Assembly: GCA_039931065.1 (NCBI GenBank)
Contig: JBDTSP010000004.1
Coordinates: 62,001-126,000, forward strand
Source of the DNA: CADEED01 sp039931065
GTDB lineage: Bacteria > Pseudomonadota > Gammaproteobacteria > Steroidobacterales > Steroidobacteraceae
Direction: 5' to 3'
DNA: 64,000 nucleotides
Shown one piece after another: positions 38,033-46,671 of the stretch (position 1 is its first letter; each line of letters starts with the position of its first letter). Below the pieces are notes generated by a model. That model was given only the letters and a program-made list of their open reading frames with translations, searched no databases and was not told the DNA's origin. The position numbers were made by a program, and so were the translations under genes.

Positions 38033-38490
38033 CGAGTAGTTTGTCGAGGAGATATCGGTCGGCATGGCCCGATGCGTGCGGGTTCATGCCGCCGGATCTG
38101 ATGAAGCGCGAAGCCGTTCCCTTCGGCGAGCCGCGGCGCGCCCGCTTGAGCGCGTGGCCGCGCGAACACATGGACTTCGCGAAGCTCGAAGGTTATCTCG
38201 TTGCCCTCGTTGCCCTCGTCGCCTGGCCGGTGCACGGCTGGGGCAGAGGTTTTATCACCGCCTTGGCGCTCGGCTCACAAGCCGCCAAGTGGCGCGGTAT
38301 CAGCGCCGGCGCAGCTGTCCGGGCTATTGCCAACATCACCGCCTCGTCTGCACCGTTCCGTCCGAATGCAGTTGATGACCTCGTGTGCGCTGTGCTGTCG
38401 CTGATGGGGCAGCGTGCTTTGCGCGGGCCCTTGGGTCCGCTCGCTGCGGTGGTGATGCAGGATTCAGCAGCGCGAGCCGCGGACGCTTGA
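38029..38490 (+). CDS. Hypothetical protein
   Basis: An open frame of about 153 codons begins with TTG overlapping the RHH stop (TTGA). It has a hydrophobic stretch (LEGYLVALVALVAWPVHGWG) near the middle and an alanine-rich C-terminus. I recognise no family, and amino-acid composition is not strongly protein-like; an arginine-rich frame overlaps it. It may be non-coding or a decayed gene. Otherwise the region 38033-38500 holds nothing I can identify. Confidence 0.25.
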   Translation: MTSSLSRRYRSAWPDACGFMPPDLMKREAVPFGEPRRARLSAWPREHMDFAKLEGYLVALVALVAWPVHGWGRGFITALALGSQAAKWRGISAGAAVRAIANITASSAPFRPNAVDDLVCAVLSLMGQRALRGPLGPLAAVVMQDSAARAADA

Positions 38491-38504
38491 GCGGTTCATT
38501 GCTG

Positions 38505-38534
38505 AAAAGAAATCGCCGGCTCGACGCCGGCGAA
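38505..38534 (-). terminator. Intrinsic terminator of the desaturase transcript
   Basis: On the minus strand, TCGCCGGC pairs with GCCGGCGA around a 5-base loop and is followed by ATTTCTTTT, a U-rich tail. It starts about 26 bases past the desaturase stop. This is the clearest Rho-independent terminator in the window. Confidence 0.75.
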
Positions 38535-38559
38535 TCCTGGAAACTTGGCAGCAGCCTGG

Positions 38560-39660
38560 TTACCCAGCGGGCGCGGGTGTGATTCCATCCGGGAAGAACG
38601 GCGCCGCGGTTACGCGACCCTTGAAATCCATCCAGCGATGGTTCGCGTAGTCGTAAAGCTTGCAGGCGCGCACTGTCGACCAGTAGTGTTTCCAGTTGAG
38701 CACATACACGCGCGCGAGCTGCGGCACGGCATTCTTCAGCGCGGTCTGCGCGGCGCGCAGGCGATACAGCGGCACGCCCGTGTTCACGTGATGAGCACCG
38801 TGTTCGAGGATGTCGTGCAGGATCTGGCCCATGCTCTTCGGCACAACCACGTTCACGGTGGTGGTGATGAAACCGAGCTTGGCCTGCCATTCTTCGCGCT
38901 TGTCGAACCAGGCGACTTCAGGATGAGTGTGCTGCACGTAGATCACGAAACCCATGATGCAGTTGAACGCGAGGAACGGGATGACGAAGCCGCACAGCAG
39001 CGTGATCGTGACCGAATGGTTGCCGAACACGGCCCACAACACGAGACCGGTGATCCACACGGCGCCGACTCCCAAAACCAGCGCGTTGTCCCACAGGAAG
39101 ATCGCGCGGCGCACGCCGACGTGTTTCCTGGTCGGGAGGATCAGTTTCTTCCACCACATCTCGATGAGGTAGTAGAGGCCCTGGCCGAAGCCGGAGCGAT
39201 AGATACGTTCGAGAGCGCGGCGACCTTTCGAAGCGGCTTGCCACTCTTCAACCGACATCGGCACCCAGACCTGGTCGCGACCTTTGAGGTTGGTGAAGCC
39301 ATGGTGCGCCACGTTGTGGCCGACGTCCCAGAGCGAGAACGGCGTGAGAGACGGCAGGAAAGCGATGCGGCCGACGATCTTGTTGAGCCAGTCGTATCGC
39401 GTGTAGCTGCCGTGGCAGGCGTCGTGACCGATGACAAACAACCTGGCGATGGCGATCGAAGCGGGAACGACCATCAGGGCTTTCGCCCACCACGAGGTGA
39501 AGTAACAGGCGCCGGCGATACAGACACCGAGGAACACGAGGTCTAACAACATGCGCAGCACGGGCCGGATCGCGTCGCGGCGCATGTATTCCTGCATCGC
39601 GACTCGAACCGTTTTGCGGGCGTCGGCGCGGCTGGGAGCAGCCTTGGGGGTTTCTGTCAT
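38560..39660 (-). CDS. Membrane fatty acid desaturase
   Basis: Integral-membrane di-iron desaturase of 366 residues. The three histidine boxes are HDACH (79-83), HNVAHH (115-120) and HGAHHVNTGVP near residue 290, with hydrophobic pairs of helices between. It introduces a double bond into acyl chains, likely of membrane lipids; the FA_desaturase family (delta-12-like) is suggested by the HNVAHHGFTN box. It lies 21 bases after the aldo/keto reductase gene and may be the tail of the lig transcript, with a terminator following. Confidence 0.88.
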   Translation of the reverse strand: MTETPKAAPSRADARKTVRVAMQEYMRRDAIRPVLRMLLDLVFLGVCIAGACYFTSWWAKALMVVPASIAIARLFVIGHDACHGSYTRYDWLNKIVGRIAFLPSLTPFSLWDVGHNVAHHGFTNLKGRDQVWVPMSVEEWQAASKGRRALERIYRSGFGQGLYYLIEMWWKKLILPTRKHVGVRRAIFLWDNALVLGVGAVWITGLVLWAVFGNHSVTITLLCGFVIPFLAFNCIMGFVIYVQHTHPEVAWFDKREEWQAKLGFITTTVNVVVPKSMGQILHDILEHGAHHVNTGVPLYRLRAAQTALKNAVPQLARVYVLNWKHYWSTVRACKLYDYANHRWMDFKGRVTAAPFFPDGITPAPAG

Positions 39661-39681
39661 AGGCCAGCAAGCCTATACGAT

Positions 39682-40680
39682 TCAAGCGCTTTGACCAATC
39701 TCTTCGGTGTCATTTTCGACCTGCGTCGCAGGTGGATATCGGGCTCCAAAGGTCCTACCGGGGGGTAGGAGCTCGTTCAACTGGGCAAGCGTGGCGGCGT
39801 CGAGACGAATCGCGTCCGCACCACAGTTTTCCTGCAGGTGAGTCACCTTCGTGGTGCCCGGGATAACGATTACGTGATCCCCTTTCGAGAGGACCCAGGC
39901 GAGCGCCAACTGGGCCCGCGTGCAGCCGACATGCGCGGCAATGTCGTCCATGGGCGCCAGCAGCAGGCTGTTTTTCTCGAAATTCGGCGGCTGGAAGCGC
40001 GGCATCGTGCGCCGGATATCGCCTTCGTAGAGCTCCGCGGGACTGTGCAGCGCGCCGGTCAGGAATCCGCGTCCCAACGGCGAGAAAGCGACCAGCGTGA
40101 CACCCAGCCTGCGGCATTCCTCCAGTACCGCGATCTCCGGATTGCGGGTCCATAAGGAGTATTCCGACTGCAGCGCCGCGATGGGGTGCACCGCATAGGC
40201 GCGGCGCAACGTCGCCGCGCCGACTTCCGAAAGGCCGATCGCGCGAATTTTGCCGGCGCGCAGCAGATCGGCCATCGCGCCGACCGACTCCTCGATCGGA
40301 ATGCGTTTATCCCAGCGATGTAAATAGTACAAGTCGATGCGATCGGTCTTGAGATTGCGCAGCGACTCCTCGCAGATGGCGCGGATCGATTCCGGCCGGC
40401 CGTCGATGACGCGTTTGCCTTCCCGGCCGAACAATCCGCACTTGCTCGCGATGACGACGTTGTCAGGGCGGTTGGCCAGAATTTCACCGACCAGTTTTTC
40501 GTTGGCGCCGAAGCCGTACAACGCCGCCGTATCGAAATGCGTGACGCCGAGATCGAGTGCGCGGCGCAACACGTGTTCGGAGACCTCGCGCGGCTGCGGC
40601 GGTCCGTAGGCGTGCGAGAGGTTCATGCAGCCGAAGCTGATCGCGGTTACGTCGCAGGGGCCTAACTTTCTCGTTTGCAT
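39682..40680 (-). CDS. Aldo/keto reductase at the end of the lig operon
   Basis: AKR of 332 residues with tetrad D50, Y55 (HFDTAALY), K80 (VVIASK) and H121 (YYLHRWDK); C-terminal NADP-binding HVIVIPGTTKVTHLQENCGA. It is of the AKR13 (YakC/PcpE-like) kind. It begins three bases after the ligJ stop, so it is in the 4,5-cleavage operon. A role in reducing an aromatic aldehyde or a semialdehyde side product is plausible but not shown. Confidence 0.85.
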   Translation of the reverse strand: MQTRKLGPCDVTAISFGCMNLSHAYGPPQPREVSEHVLRRALDLGVTHFDTAALYGFGANEKLVGEILANRPDNVVIASKCGLFGREGKRVIDGRPESIRAICEESLRNLKTDRIDLYYLHRWDKRIPIEESVGAMADLLRAGKIRAIGLSEVGAATLRRAYAVHPIAALQSEYSLWTRNPEIAVLEECRRLGVTLVAFSPLGRGFLTGALHSPAELYEGDIRRTMPRFQPPNFEKNSLLLAPMDDIAAHVGCTRAQLALAWVLSKGDHVIVIPGTTKVTHLQENCGADAIRLDAATLAQLNELLPPGRTFGARYPPATQVENDTEEIGQSA

Positions 40681-40683
40681 AAC

Positions 40684-41739
40684 TTAGTTCCCGGGAATGG
40701 TGTCAGGCACCGTTTTCCGGACGGAAAACGGAGTCCGACCCCCCAGCCGCGGGAAAACGCGGCGGATGTTGCCTTCGAAAATCTTGTGTTTGTCCGCCGC
40801 CGTCAGCGATGAAGCGTCGATGTAGCGCTTGGTGTCGTCGTAATAGTGCCCGCTTTCGGGATCGATGCCGCGTACCGCGCCCACCATCTCCGAGGCGAAC
40901 AGGATGTTGTCGATAGGCACGACCTTTAGCAGCAGGTCGATGCCGGGCTGGTGATAGACGCAGGTATCGAAGAACACGTTGTTGCCCATGAACTCGGGCA
41001 GCGGCGGACGCTTCATGTCTTGCGCGAGGCCGCGAAAGCGTCCCCAGTGAAACGGCACCGCGCCGCCGCCATGCGGGATGATGAAACGCAGCGTCGGAAA
41101 ATCCTTGAACAGGTCCGAGGTCATCAGCTGCATGAAGGCGACCGTGTCCGCGGATAGATAGTAGGAGCCGGTCGAGTGGAACGCCGGGTTGCAGGACTGG
41201 CTCACGTGCACCATCGCAGGCACGTCGAGTTCGCAGAGCTTTTCGTACACCGGATACCACCACTTGTCCGTCAGCGGTGGTTCGGAGAATTTTCCGCCGG
41301 ACGGATCGGGGTTGAGATTGCAGCCGACGAAGCCGAATTCATTGATGCAACGCTCGAGCTCGGGGATCACGCCTCGCGGGTCGACTCCCGGCGACTGTGG
41401 CAACTGGCACACGCCGATGAAGTTCTCGGGATACAAACCGCAGACCCGCTGGATCAACTCGTTGCAGTGTTCGCTCCAGTGACGGCTGGTGGTTTCGTTA
41501 CCGAGGTGGTGCCCCATGGCGCTGGCGCGCGGCGAGAAAATGGTGACGTCGGTACCGCGCGCGCGCTGCAACTTGAGCTGCGCGTTTTCGAGCGAGTCGC
41601 GGATCTGATCGTCGCTGATCTTGATGCTGCCCTTCGCGGGCGCGAGCGACGCCACCTTGAGCGCCTCGGACTGCTGCTTGCGCCAGACGTTGAGCGGCTC
41701 GGGCGCCGTGGTGTAGTGGCCGTGACAGTCGATGATCAT
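40684..41739 (-). CDS. ligJ: 4-Oxalomesaconate hydratase
   Basis: Amidohydrolase-superfamily enzyme that hydrates 4-oxalomesaconate to 4-carboxy-4-hydroxy-2-oxoadipate in the protocatechuate 4,5-cleavage pathway. The protein is 351 residues. Metal-binding motifs include the N-terminal IIDCHGHYTT, VHVSQSCNPA, IIPHGGGAVPFHWGRF and LFASEMVGAV. It overlaps the DUF1932 gene start/stop by ATGA. The last 15-18 residues (GGRTPFSVRKTVPDTIPGN) are encoded by a REP-like repeat and are unlike the usual family C-terminus. Confidence 0.9.
   Translation of the reverse strand: MIIDCHGHYTTAPEPLNVWRKQQSEALKVASLAPAKGSIKISDDQIRDSLENAQLKLQRARGTDVTIFSPRASAMGHHLGNETTSRHWSEHCNELIQRVCGLYPENFIGVCQLPQSPGVDPRGVIPELERCINEFGFVGCNLNPDPSGGKFSEPPLTDKWWYPVYEKLCELDVPAMVHVSQSCNPAFHSTGSYYLSADTVAFMQLMTSDLFKDFPTLRFIIPHGGGAVPFHWGRFRGLAQDMKRPPLPEFMGNNVFFDTCVYHQPGIDLLLKVVPIDNILFASEMVGAVRGIDPESGHYYDDTKRYIDASSLTAADKHKIFEGNIRRVFPRLGGRTPFSVRKTVPDTIPGN
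40691..40742. repeat. REP-like palindromic element forming the 3' end of ligJ
   Basis: GGTGTCAGGCACC (imperfect palindrome, 40699-40711) is followed by CGTTTTCCGGACGGAAAACG (perfect 9-base arms, 40711-40730) and GGAGTCCGACC. The element is read through as the ligJ C-terminus and its stop follows within 10 bases. GGTGTCAGGCACCGTTTTCC-type repeats resemble dispersed REP elements of other gammaproteobacteria (from memory). Confidence 0.7.
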
Positions 41740-42617
41740 TGGGTGCCCATTTCATCCGCGCGTACTCGCCAGGGTTTCACGAGGGTGGGGTCGTCGAACG
41801 TCCCCGCGGCGCGCAGCTGCGCGACGCTCGTCTGGCGCTGCGCGATCGCTGCGGCCATGACACCGCCGACGCCGGTCGCATCGATCATCGCCGCGCTGGC
41901 GCGCATTTCCTCAGCGCGCCGCTTGCCGTGCTGGATCACGCGCGAAAACAGGTAGTCGCCCTGTTTCTCCCAGTCGAATTGCGGATAAGTTTCCGTCAAC
42001 GAGGCGAGCACCTGCTGTTCGACGCCGAATTTTCGCGCCGCGCTGAAACTCTCGATCACCAGCGCTTCCATGCCCTTGATGACGACGCTGCGGCACAGCT
42101 TGATCGCCGATGCGATACCGAGGTCCGCCGAGATCGTCTGCGCCACGAAACCGAGTTCGCGCAACACGCGTTCACCCTCCGCCGCATGCGCGCCGCCTAA
42201 CAACATGGGTACCCGGATGCCGTGCGGGGGCACCGAGGTCATAACCGCCGCCTCGACATAACGGCCACCCGCGGCGGCCACCAGCGCCGCGCACTCGATC
42301 TTTGTCGCGGGCGCGGCGGAATTCAGGTCGAACACCCACGCGTCGTGCAGCGGCTGCGCACACAACGAACGCGCGGCCGCGACGGTTTGACCGGCGGTGA
42401 CGGCGCTGAAAATCAGGTCTGCCGACCCGGCCAACACTCTGGCATCCGCGCACAACTCGACCTGATGCGCTTCGGCTTGCCGGCGCATGCCCTCACCCGC
42501 CGCCCCCTGGTGCAGCAGAAGGTCGAACGCGCCAAGCGCTCGCTTCGCGCCGGCCGCCCGCAAATCGGACGCGAAGCGCTGCCCGACCTCACCGAACCCC
42601 AGAAACCCTATACGCAC
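41736..42617 (-). CDS. NAD(P)-dependent dehydrogenase with DUF1932 domain, embedded in the lig operon
   Basis: Protein of 293 residues. An N-terminal Rossmann domain of the 6-phosphogluconate/3-hydroxyisobutyrate dehydrogenase type (RIGFLGFGEVGQRFASDLRA, DLNSAAPATK) is followed by a C-terminal DUF1932 helical domain (SAIKLCRSVVIKGMEALVIE with the Lys typical of this fold). GTG at 42617 is chosen for its GAGG site 9 bases upstream; TTG at 42623 is an alternative. It is translationally coupled to ligJ and only 11 bases from ligI, so it should act on a pathway-related acid, though the canonical pathway needs no such enzyme beyond LigC. Confidence 0.82.
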   Translation of the reverse strand: MRIGFLGFGEVGQRFASDLRAAGAKRALGAFDLLLHQGAAGEGMRRQAEAHQVELCADARVLAGSADLIFSAVTAGQTVAAARSLCAQPLHDAWVFDLNSAAPATKIECAALVAAAGGRYVEAAVMTSVPPHGIRVPMLLGGAHAAEGERVLRELGFVAQTISADLGIASAIKLCRSVVIKGMEALVIESFSAARKFGVEQQVLASLTETYPQFDWEKQGDYLFSRVIQHGKRRAEEMRASAAMIDATGVGGVMAAAIAQRQTSVAQLRAAGTFDDPTLVKPWRVRADEMGTQ

Positions 42618-42628
42618 GGCCAAGTACC

Positions 42629-43522
42629 TCAGCTCCAGTAAAGGCGCGTGGGGTTGTCGACCAGGATCCGCGCGCGCAGCTTCGCATCCGGACAGATCTC
42701 GCCTAACAAGTCGACCAGTTCGCCGTCGTTCGGCATGTCCTTCGTGATGTTCGGATGCGGCCAGTCCGTACCCCACAAAAGTCGGTCCGCATCGATCGCC
42801 AGCAACGCCTGCGCAAACGGCACGGCGTCGCGAAACGGCCGCTGGCCCACCGACACGCGTTCCGCGCCGCAGATCTTGATCCAGGCGAGCGGGTTGTCGC
42901 GGTACAGCGCCAGCAGGGATTGAAACGGCTTCTGCTCGAGGCCGTCCGCCGCCTTGACGCGCCCCATGTGATCGATGACGAACGGCAGGTCGATTCGCGC
43001 CAGCAGCTCGCGCTGCTCCAGCAGATCACCGGCGTCGAAGTGCAGCACTACGTGCCAGCCCAGGGGCTTGATACGCGCCAGCAGCCGATAGAACACCGCC
43101 AGGTCGGGCACGCCACCCAGATGTTTGACGAAGTTGAAACGGATGCCGCGGATGCCGCCTTCGTGCAGGCGCGTGAGTTCGGCGTCGCTCACGGAATCCC
43201 TGACGACCGCCACGCCGCGATACCGGCCGGCGCTCGATGCGATCGCATCGAGCGTCACGTCCATTTCACTGCCGTGGCAACTTGCGTGCACGATGACCGC
43301 GCGCGAGATGCCGAGAGTTGCATGCAACGCGCGCAGGTCCTCGACCGGCGCATCCGGCGGCGTGTAACTGCGGTCCGCCGCGTAGGGAAACCTGCGCGCC
43401 GGGCCAAACACGTGGCAATGCGCATCGCAGGCATCGGGCGGCAAGACGATGCGCGGCGTCACCGGGTGCGGATCCGGCGGCAAACAACTCTTGTTTGCGT
43501 CAATTTCCAGGGGACGGCTCAC
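42629..43522 (-). CDS. ligI: 2-Pyrone-4,6-dicarboxylate hydrolase
   Basis: Opens the lactone 2-pyrone-4,6-dicarboxylate to 4-oxalomesaconate. The amidohydrolase family protein has 297 residues with CDAHCHVFGPARRFPYA at the N-terminus, IRGIRFNFVKHLGG, VLHFDAGD, FVIDHMGRV and the catalytic-Asp motif LLWGTDWPHPN. LigI is known to work without a bound metal in characterised members. The start overlaps the ligK stop (ATGA). Confidence 0.92.
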   Translation of the reverse strand: MSRPLEIDANKSCLPPDPHPVTPRIVLPPDACDAHCHVFGPARRFPYAADRSYTPPDAPVEDLRALHATLGISRAVIVHASCHGSEMDVTLDAIASSAGRYRGVAVVRDSVSDAELTRLHEGGIRGIRFNFVKHLGGVPDLAVFYRLLARIKPLGWHVVLHFDAGDLLEQRELLARIDLPFVIDHMGRVKAADGLEQKPFQSLLALYRDNPLAWIKICGAERVSVGQRPFRDAVPFAQALLAIDADRLLWGTDWPHPNITKDMPNDGELVDLLGEICPDAKLRARILVDNPTRLYWS

Positions 43523-44223
43523 TTCACATCTTCGGGCTTGTCGTAGTACTCGAGGCCGGCCGCCGCCAGCTTCGCGCGCATGTCGTAGAGGTCGAGACCG
43601 AGCTCGCCTGCCGCGAGGCGCGTACGTTTCGAGGTCTCGTTGTCTTCGCGCGCCCGCGCCGCCCGCGCGACTTCAACGGCCATCGCGGCCGGCACCACGA
43701 CCACGCCATCGTCATCACCCACGATGACGTCGCCCGGATTCACCAGCGCTCCCGCGCACAGGATGGGAGTATTCACCGAGCCCACCGTCGCCTTGATCGT
43801 GCCCTTGGCATTCACAGCTTTCGACCAGACGGGAAATTTCATCTCGCGCAGCTCGGCCGTGTCGCGCACGCCAGCGTCGATCACGAGACCCAGCGCGCCA
43901 CGCGCGCGAAACGACGTCGCCAGCAAATCGCCGAACATCCCATCCGCGTTCGCAGATGACAAACCCATGACTACCACGTCGCCTTTCTGCAGCAGCTCGG
44001 CGGCGACGTGCAACATCCAGTTGTCGCCCGGATGTCCGAGCACCGTGATCGCCGGCCCACACACCCGCGCGCCAGGATAGATAGCCCGCATGAAGGGCGC
44101 CAGCAAACCGACACGTCCCATGGCTTCGTGGACGGTTGCGACCCCAAACTTCGCGAGCTGCGCGACCGCGTCAGCAGGCGCGCGCCGGATGTTGCGTACT
44201 GCTATGCCGGATTTGCCGATCAT
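43519..44223 (-). CDS. ligK: 4-Carboxy-4-hydroxy-2-oxoadipate aldolase
   Basis: Class II aldolase of the RraA-like family, 234 residues, splitting 4-carboxy-4-hydroxy-2-oxoadipate to pyruvate and oxaloacetate. Motifs: GVATVHEAMGRVGLL, GPAITVLGHPGDNWMLHVA, GLVIDAGVRDTAELREMKFP (RD metal/substrate region) and VNPGDVIVGDDDGVVVVP. Overlaps ligU and ligI by ATGA on both sides. Confidence 0.93.
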   Translation of the reverse strand: MIGKSGIAVRNIRRAPADAVAQLAKFGVATVHEAMGRVGLLAPFMRAIYPGARVCGPAITVLGHPGDNWMLHVAAELLQKGDVVVMGLSSANADGMFGDLLATSFRARGALGLVIDAGVRDTAELREMKFPVWSKAVNAKGTIKATVGSVNTPILCAGALVNPGDVIVGDDDGVVVVPAAMAVEVARAARAREDNETSKRTRLAAGELGLDLYDMRAKLAAAGLEYYDKPEDVK

Positions 44224-45305
44224 GATTCACCTGTCCAGATTCCGTCGGGGACAAACACTTCGCCGCGCATGATGAGCCGCGCGGTGCGCAGCAGCGAGGC
44301 GCGCGCCACTTCATCAGGATGATGCGGATTCATTTCGAGCGTTACCGTGAACTCGCCGCTTGGGTGCTCGACCGAGATCAGCTTGTTCGGCCCCGCCGCA
44401 ACCCGCGCGACGCGGCGCGCGACGGTCCCCGGCGTGACCGCGGCAGTCGCGACCGTCACCGCACCCAACACTCCTACCGCGGAATGGCAGTCGTGCGGAA
44501 TGAAAGTGCGCGTGCAGATGTGTCCGCCCGCGCGCGGCGCGGCGACCAGGCACATCTTCGGTACCACTTTGTTCGTGACGTCCCCCAATTTCATCAGCGG
44601 CGCAGCGGCCAGCCGTATCGATTCGATCCGCTTCTTGAGTGAATCGTTCGCGTTGAGTTCATCGCGGGACTCGTATCCCGTCACGCCGAGATCTGCGGCC
44701 AGCATGATCACAACCGGCATGCCGTTGTCGATGCAGGTCACGGCGACCCCTTCGATTCGATCGAGGTGATTGCCGGTCGGGAACAAAGCGCCGCACACCG
44801 AGCCTGCGGTATCGAGAAACGTGATGTTGATCGGGGCCGCGGTGCCGGGCACGCCGTCGATGCAAGCGCCTCCGGAATATTCCACGCTGCCGCCCGGGGT
44901 CTGCACCTCGACGTCGCACAAGGTGTCGGTGTTGAGCGTGAGCACGCGCAGCGTCGTGACGTCCTCACCCGCCATGACCATGCCGCTCTCGATCGCGAAC
45001 GGCACGACCGCCGCAAGCATGTTGCCGCAGTTCGGGGTCGTGTCGACCGACGCATCCCGGATCGAAACCTGGGCAAACAGGAACTCGAGGTCGATGTCGC
45101 CGCTTCCGGCCCGCACGATGCCGACCTTGCTGGTGAGCGGGTCCGCGCCACCCAGGCCGTCGATCTGACGGACATCGGGTGAGCCCATGACGGCGAGCAG
45201 CACGCGATCGCGCGCAACAATGTCGGCGGGCAGGTCCGAGGCGCGAAAAAACGGGCCCCGTGAAGTGCCGCCGCGCATGAACCAACAGGGGATCGGACGC
45301 TGCAT
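44220..45305 (-). CDS. ligU: 4-Oxalomesaconate tautomerase (PrpF family)
   Basis: Isomerase of 361 residues of the PrpF/diaminopimelate-epimerase-like fold, the LigU/GalD type that interconverts 4-oxalomesaconate tautomers. It has PCWFMRGGTSRGPFF, a DTTPNCGNMLAAVVPFAIES region with the active-site Cys, and the Lys/Ser substrate motif near ESIRLAAAPLMKLG. First gene of the minus-strand lig operon, divergent from ligA. Confidence 0.9.
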   Translation of the reverse strand: MQRPIPCWFMRGGTSRGPFFRASDLPADIVARDRVLLAVMGSPDVRQIDGLGGADPLTSKVGIVRAGSGDIDLEFLFAQVSIRDASVDTTPNCGNMLAAVVPFAIESGMVMAGEDVTTLRVLTLNTDTLCDVEVQTPGGSVEYSGGACIDGVPGTAAPINITFLDTAGSVCGALFPTGNHLDRIEGVAVTCIDNGMPVVIMLAADLGVTGYESRDELNANDSLKKRIESIRLAAAPLMKLGDVTNKVVPKMCLVAAPRAGGHICTRTFIPHDCHSAVGVLGAVTVATAAVTPGTVARRVARVAAGPNKLISVEHPSGEFTVTLEMNPHHPDEVARASLLRTARLIMRGEVFVPDGIWTGES

Positions 45306-45445
45306 AGTGGTTTCCGGCGCCTATACTAGCAGCGCATGACGACACCGGACGTTGCGCTCGAAATCGAAATGAGTTCCGCGATCATCGAGTTTTAAAAAGC
45401 GCCCCGCGGGCATGCTGTCGGCGAACGTCCCAACACGAGATCTGC
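45306..45445. promoter_or_regulatory. Divergent ligU/ligA control region
   Basis: 140 bases between the two lig operons. TATACT at 45322-45327 (plus) and its overlapping complement TAGTAT (minus) are good -10 candidates, with no matching -35, as is common for LysR-activated promoters. A 19-codon plus-strand frame (ATG at 45336, TAA at 45393) lies in the leader; it has no recognisable homology. The LysR gene at 47.6 kb is the likely regulator. Confidence 0.5.
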
Positions 45446-45832
45446 ATGAGCGCACCGCGCGACTACGAAGACATTCCGGGCACCTATGTCTACGACTCCG
45501 AGCGTGGCCGTGTGGGCTATCAGCTCAACCAGTTCTGCATGTCGCTGAACAAGCCCGAGAACCGCGTCGCGTTCAAGGCCAACGAAGCGTCATACCTCGA
45601 CCGGTTCCCGCTCACCGCGCAGCAGCGCGAGACGGTGCTCAAGCGCGACTGGATAGGCATGCTCAAGGTCGGCGGCAACATCTACTACACGATCAAGATC
45701 GCGTTCTGCGACGGCCTGACCTTCCAGGACGTCGCCGGAATGATGTGCGGCATGCCAAAGGATGAATACGCGAAGATGATGCTCGCGGGCGGCCGCAACC
45801 CGGAAGGCAACCTCTACAAGGAGCCACGTTAG
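45446..45832 (+). CDS. ligA: Protocatechuate 4,5-dioxygenase alpha subunit
   Basis: Small subunit of 128 residues of the extradiol ring-cleavage enzyme. The all-helical LigA fold is recognised from QLNQFCMSLNKPENRVAFKA, the DRFPLTAQQRETVLKRDW segment and GGNIYYTIKIAF. It covers the active site of the beta subunit. A GAGAT site lies 7 bases upstream of the ATG; the stop overlaps the ligB GTG (TAGTG). Confidence 0.93.
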   Translation: MSAPRDYEDIPGTYVYDSERGRVGYQLNQFCMSLNKPENRVAFKANEASYLDRFPLTAQQRETVLKRDWIGMLKVGGNIYYTIKIAFCDGLTFQDVAGMMCGMPKDEYAKMMLAGGRNPEGNLYKEPR

Positions 45833-46671
45833 TGGCCCGCATCGTGGGTGGCATCGCCTGTTCGCATGTGCCGGCGATCGGCGCGGCGCTCGACAAGGGC
45901 ACGGCGGGAAATCCGTACTGGACGCCCTACTTCGCCGGCATCGCGCCGGCGCGCGAGTGGCTGGCCAAACTCAAGCCCGACGTGGCGATCCTGGTCTACA
46001 ACGATCACGCCAACGCGTTCTCACTGCAGATCATCCCCACCTTCCTGTTAGGCGTCGCCGAATCGTTCCCGGTCGCCGATGAAGGCTTCGGCGCACGGCC
46101 TGTGCCCAGGGTCGTCGGTCACCCGAGGTTCGCGTGGCATCTGGCCGAGACGCTGATCCTCGATGAATTCGACATGACGATCGCCAACGAGATGCCGGTC
46201 GATCACGGCCTGACCGTCCCGCTGTCGGTGACGTGTGGACAACCGGCGGAGTGGCCTTTCAAGGTGGTCCCGCTGTGCGTGAACGTCGTGCAGTATCCGC
46301 CGCCGACCGGCCTGCGATGCTTCAAGCTCGGCCACGCGCTTGCCAGGGCCGTCGCGAGTTTTCCCGAAGACTTGCGCGTGGTCGTTTATGGCACGGGTGG
46401 CATGTCGCACCAGTTGCAGGGCGAACGCGCCGGGTTCGTGAACCGCGAGTTCGACAATGACTTCCTCGACGGCATGGTCGACGATCCAGAACGCCTCACG
46501 AAAATATCGCACACTCAGTACATGCGTGAGTCCGGCTCCGAGGGCATCGAGATGGTGATGTGGCTGGTGATGCGCGGAGCGCTCGGCAAAAAAGTGCGGG
46601 AAGCATTTCGCTTCTATCACGTGCCCACCTCCAACACAGCGTCTGGCCTGCTGTGTCTGGACGTCCCATGA
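45832..46671 (+). CDS. ligB: Protocatechuate 4,5-dioxygenase beta subunit
   Basis: Catalytic class III extradiol dioxygenase subunit of 279 residues; cleaves protocatechuate to 4-carboxy-2-hydroxymuconate-6-semialdehyde using Fe(II). Candidate iron ligands and base are in GGIACSHVPAIG (His12), VYNDHANAF (His, about 61) and the MPVDHGLTVP (His) and GTGGMSHQLQGER regions. Starts with GTG in the TAGTG overlap with ligA. Confidence 0.94.
   Translation: MARIVGGIACSHVPAIGAALDKGTAGNPYWTPYFAGIAPAREWLAKLKPDVAILVYNDHANAFSLQIIPTFLLGVAESFPVADEGFGARPVPRVVGHPRFAWHLAETLILDEFDMTIANEMPVDHGLTVPLSVTCGQPAEWPFKVVPLCVNVVQYPPPTGLRCFKLGHALARAVASFPEDLRVVVYGTGGMSHQLQGERAGFVNREFDNDFLDGMVDDPERLTKISHTQYMRESGSEGIEMVMWLVMRGALGKKVREAFRFYHVPTSNTASGLLCLDVP

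Noticed and set aside
39751..39772. Hairpin TCCTACC/GGTAGGA in the aldo/keto reductase 3' region as a terminator
   Set aside because: It lies inside coding sequence for the usual LLPPG C-terminal segment and has no U-tract.
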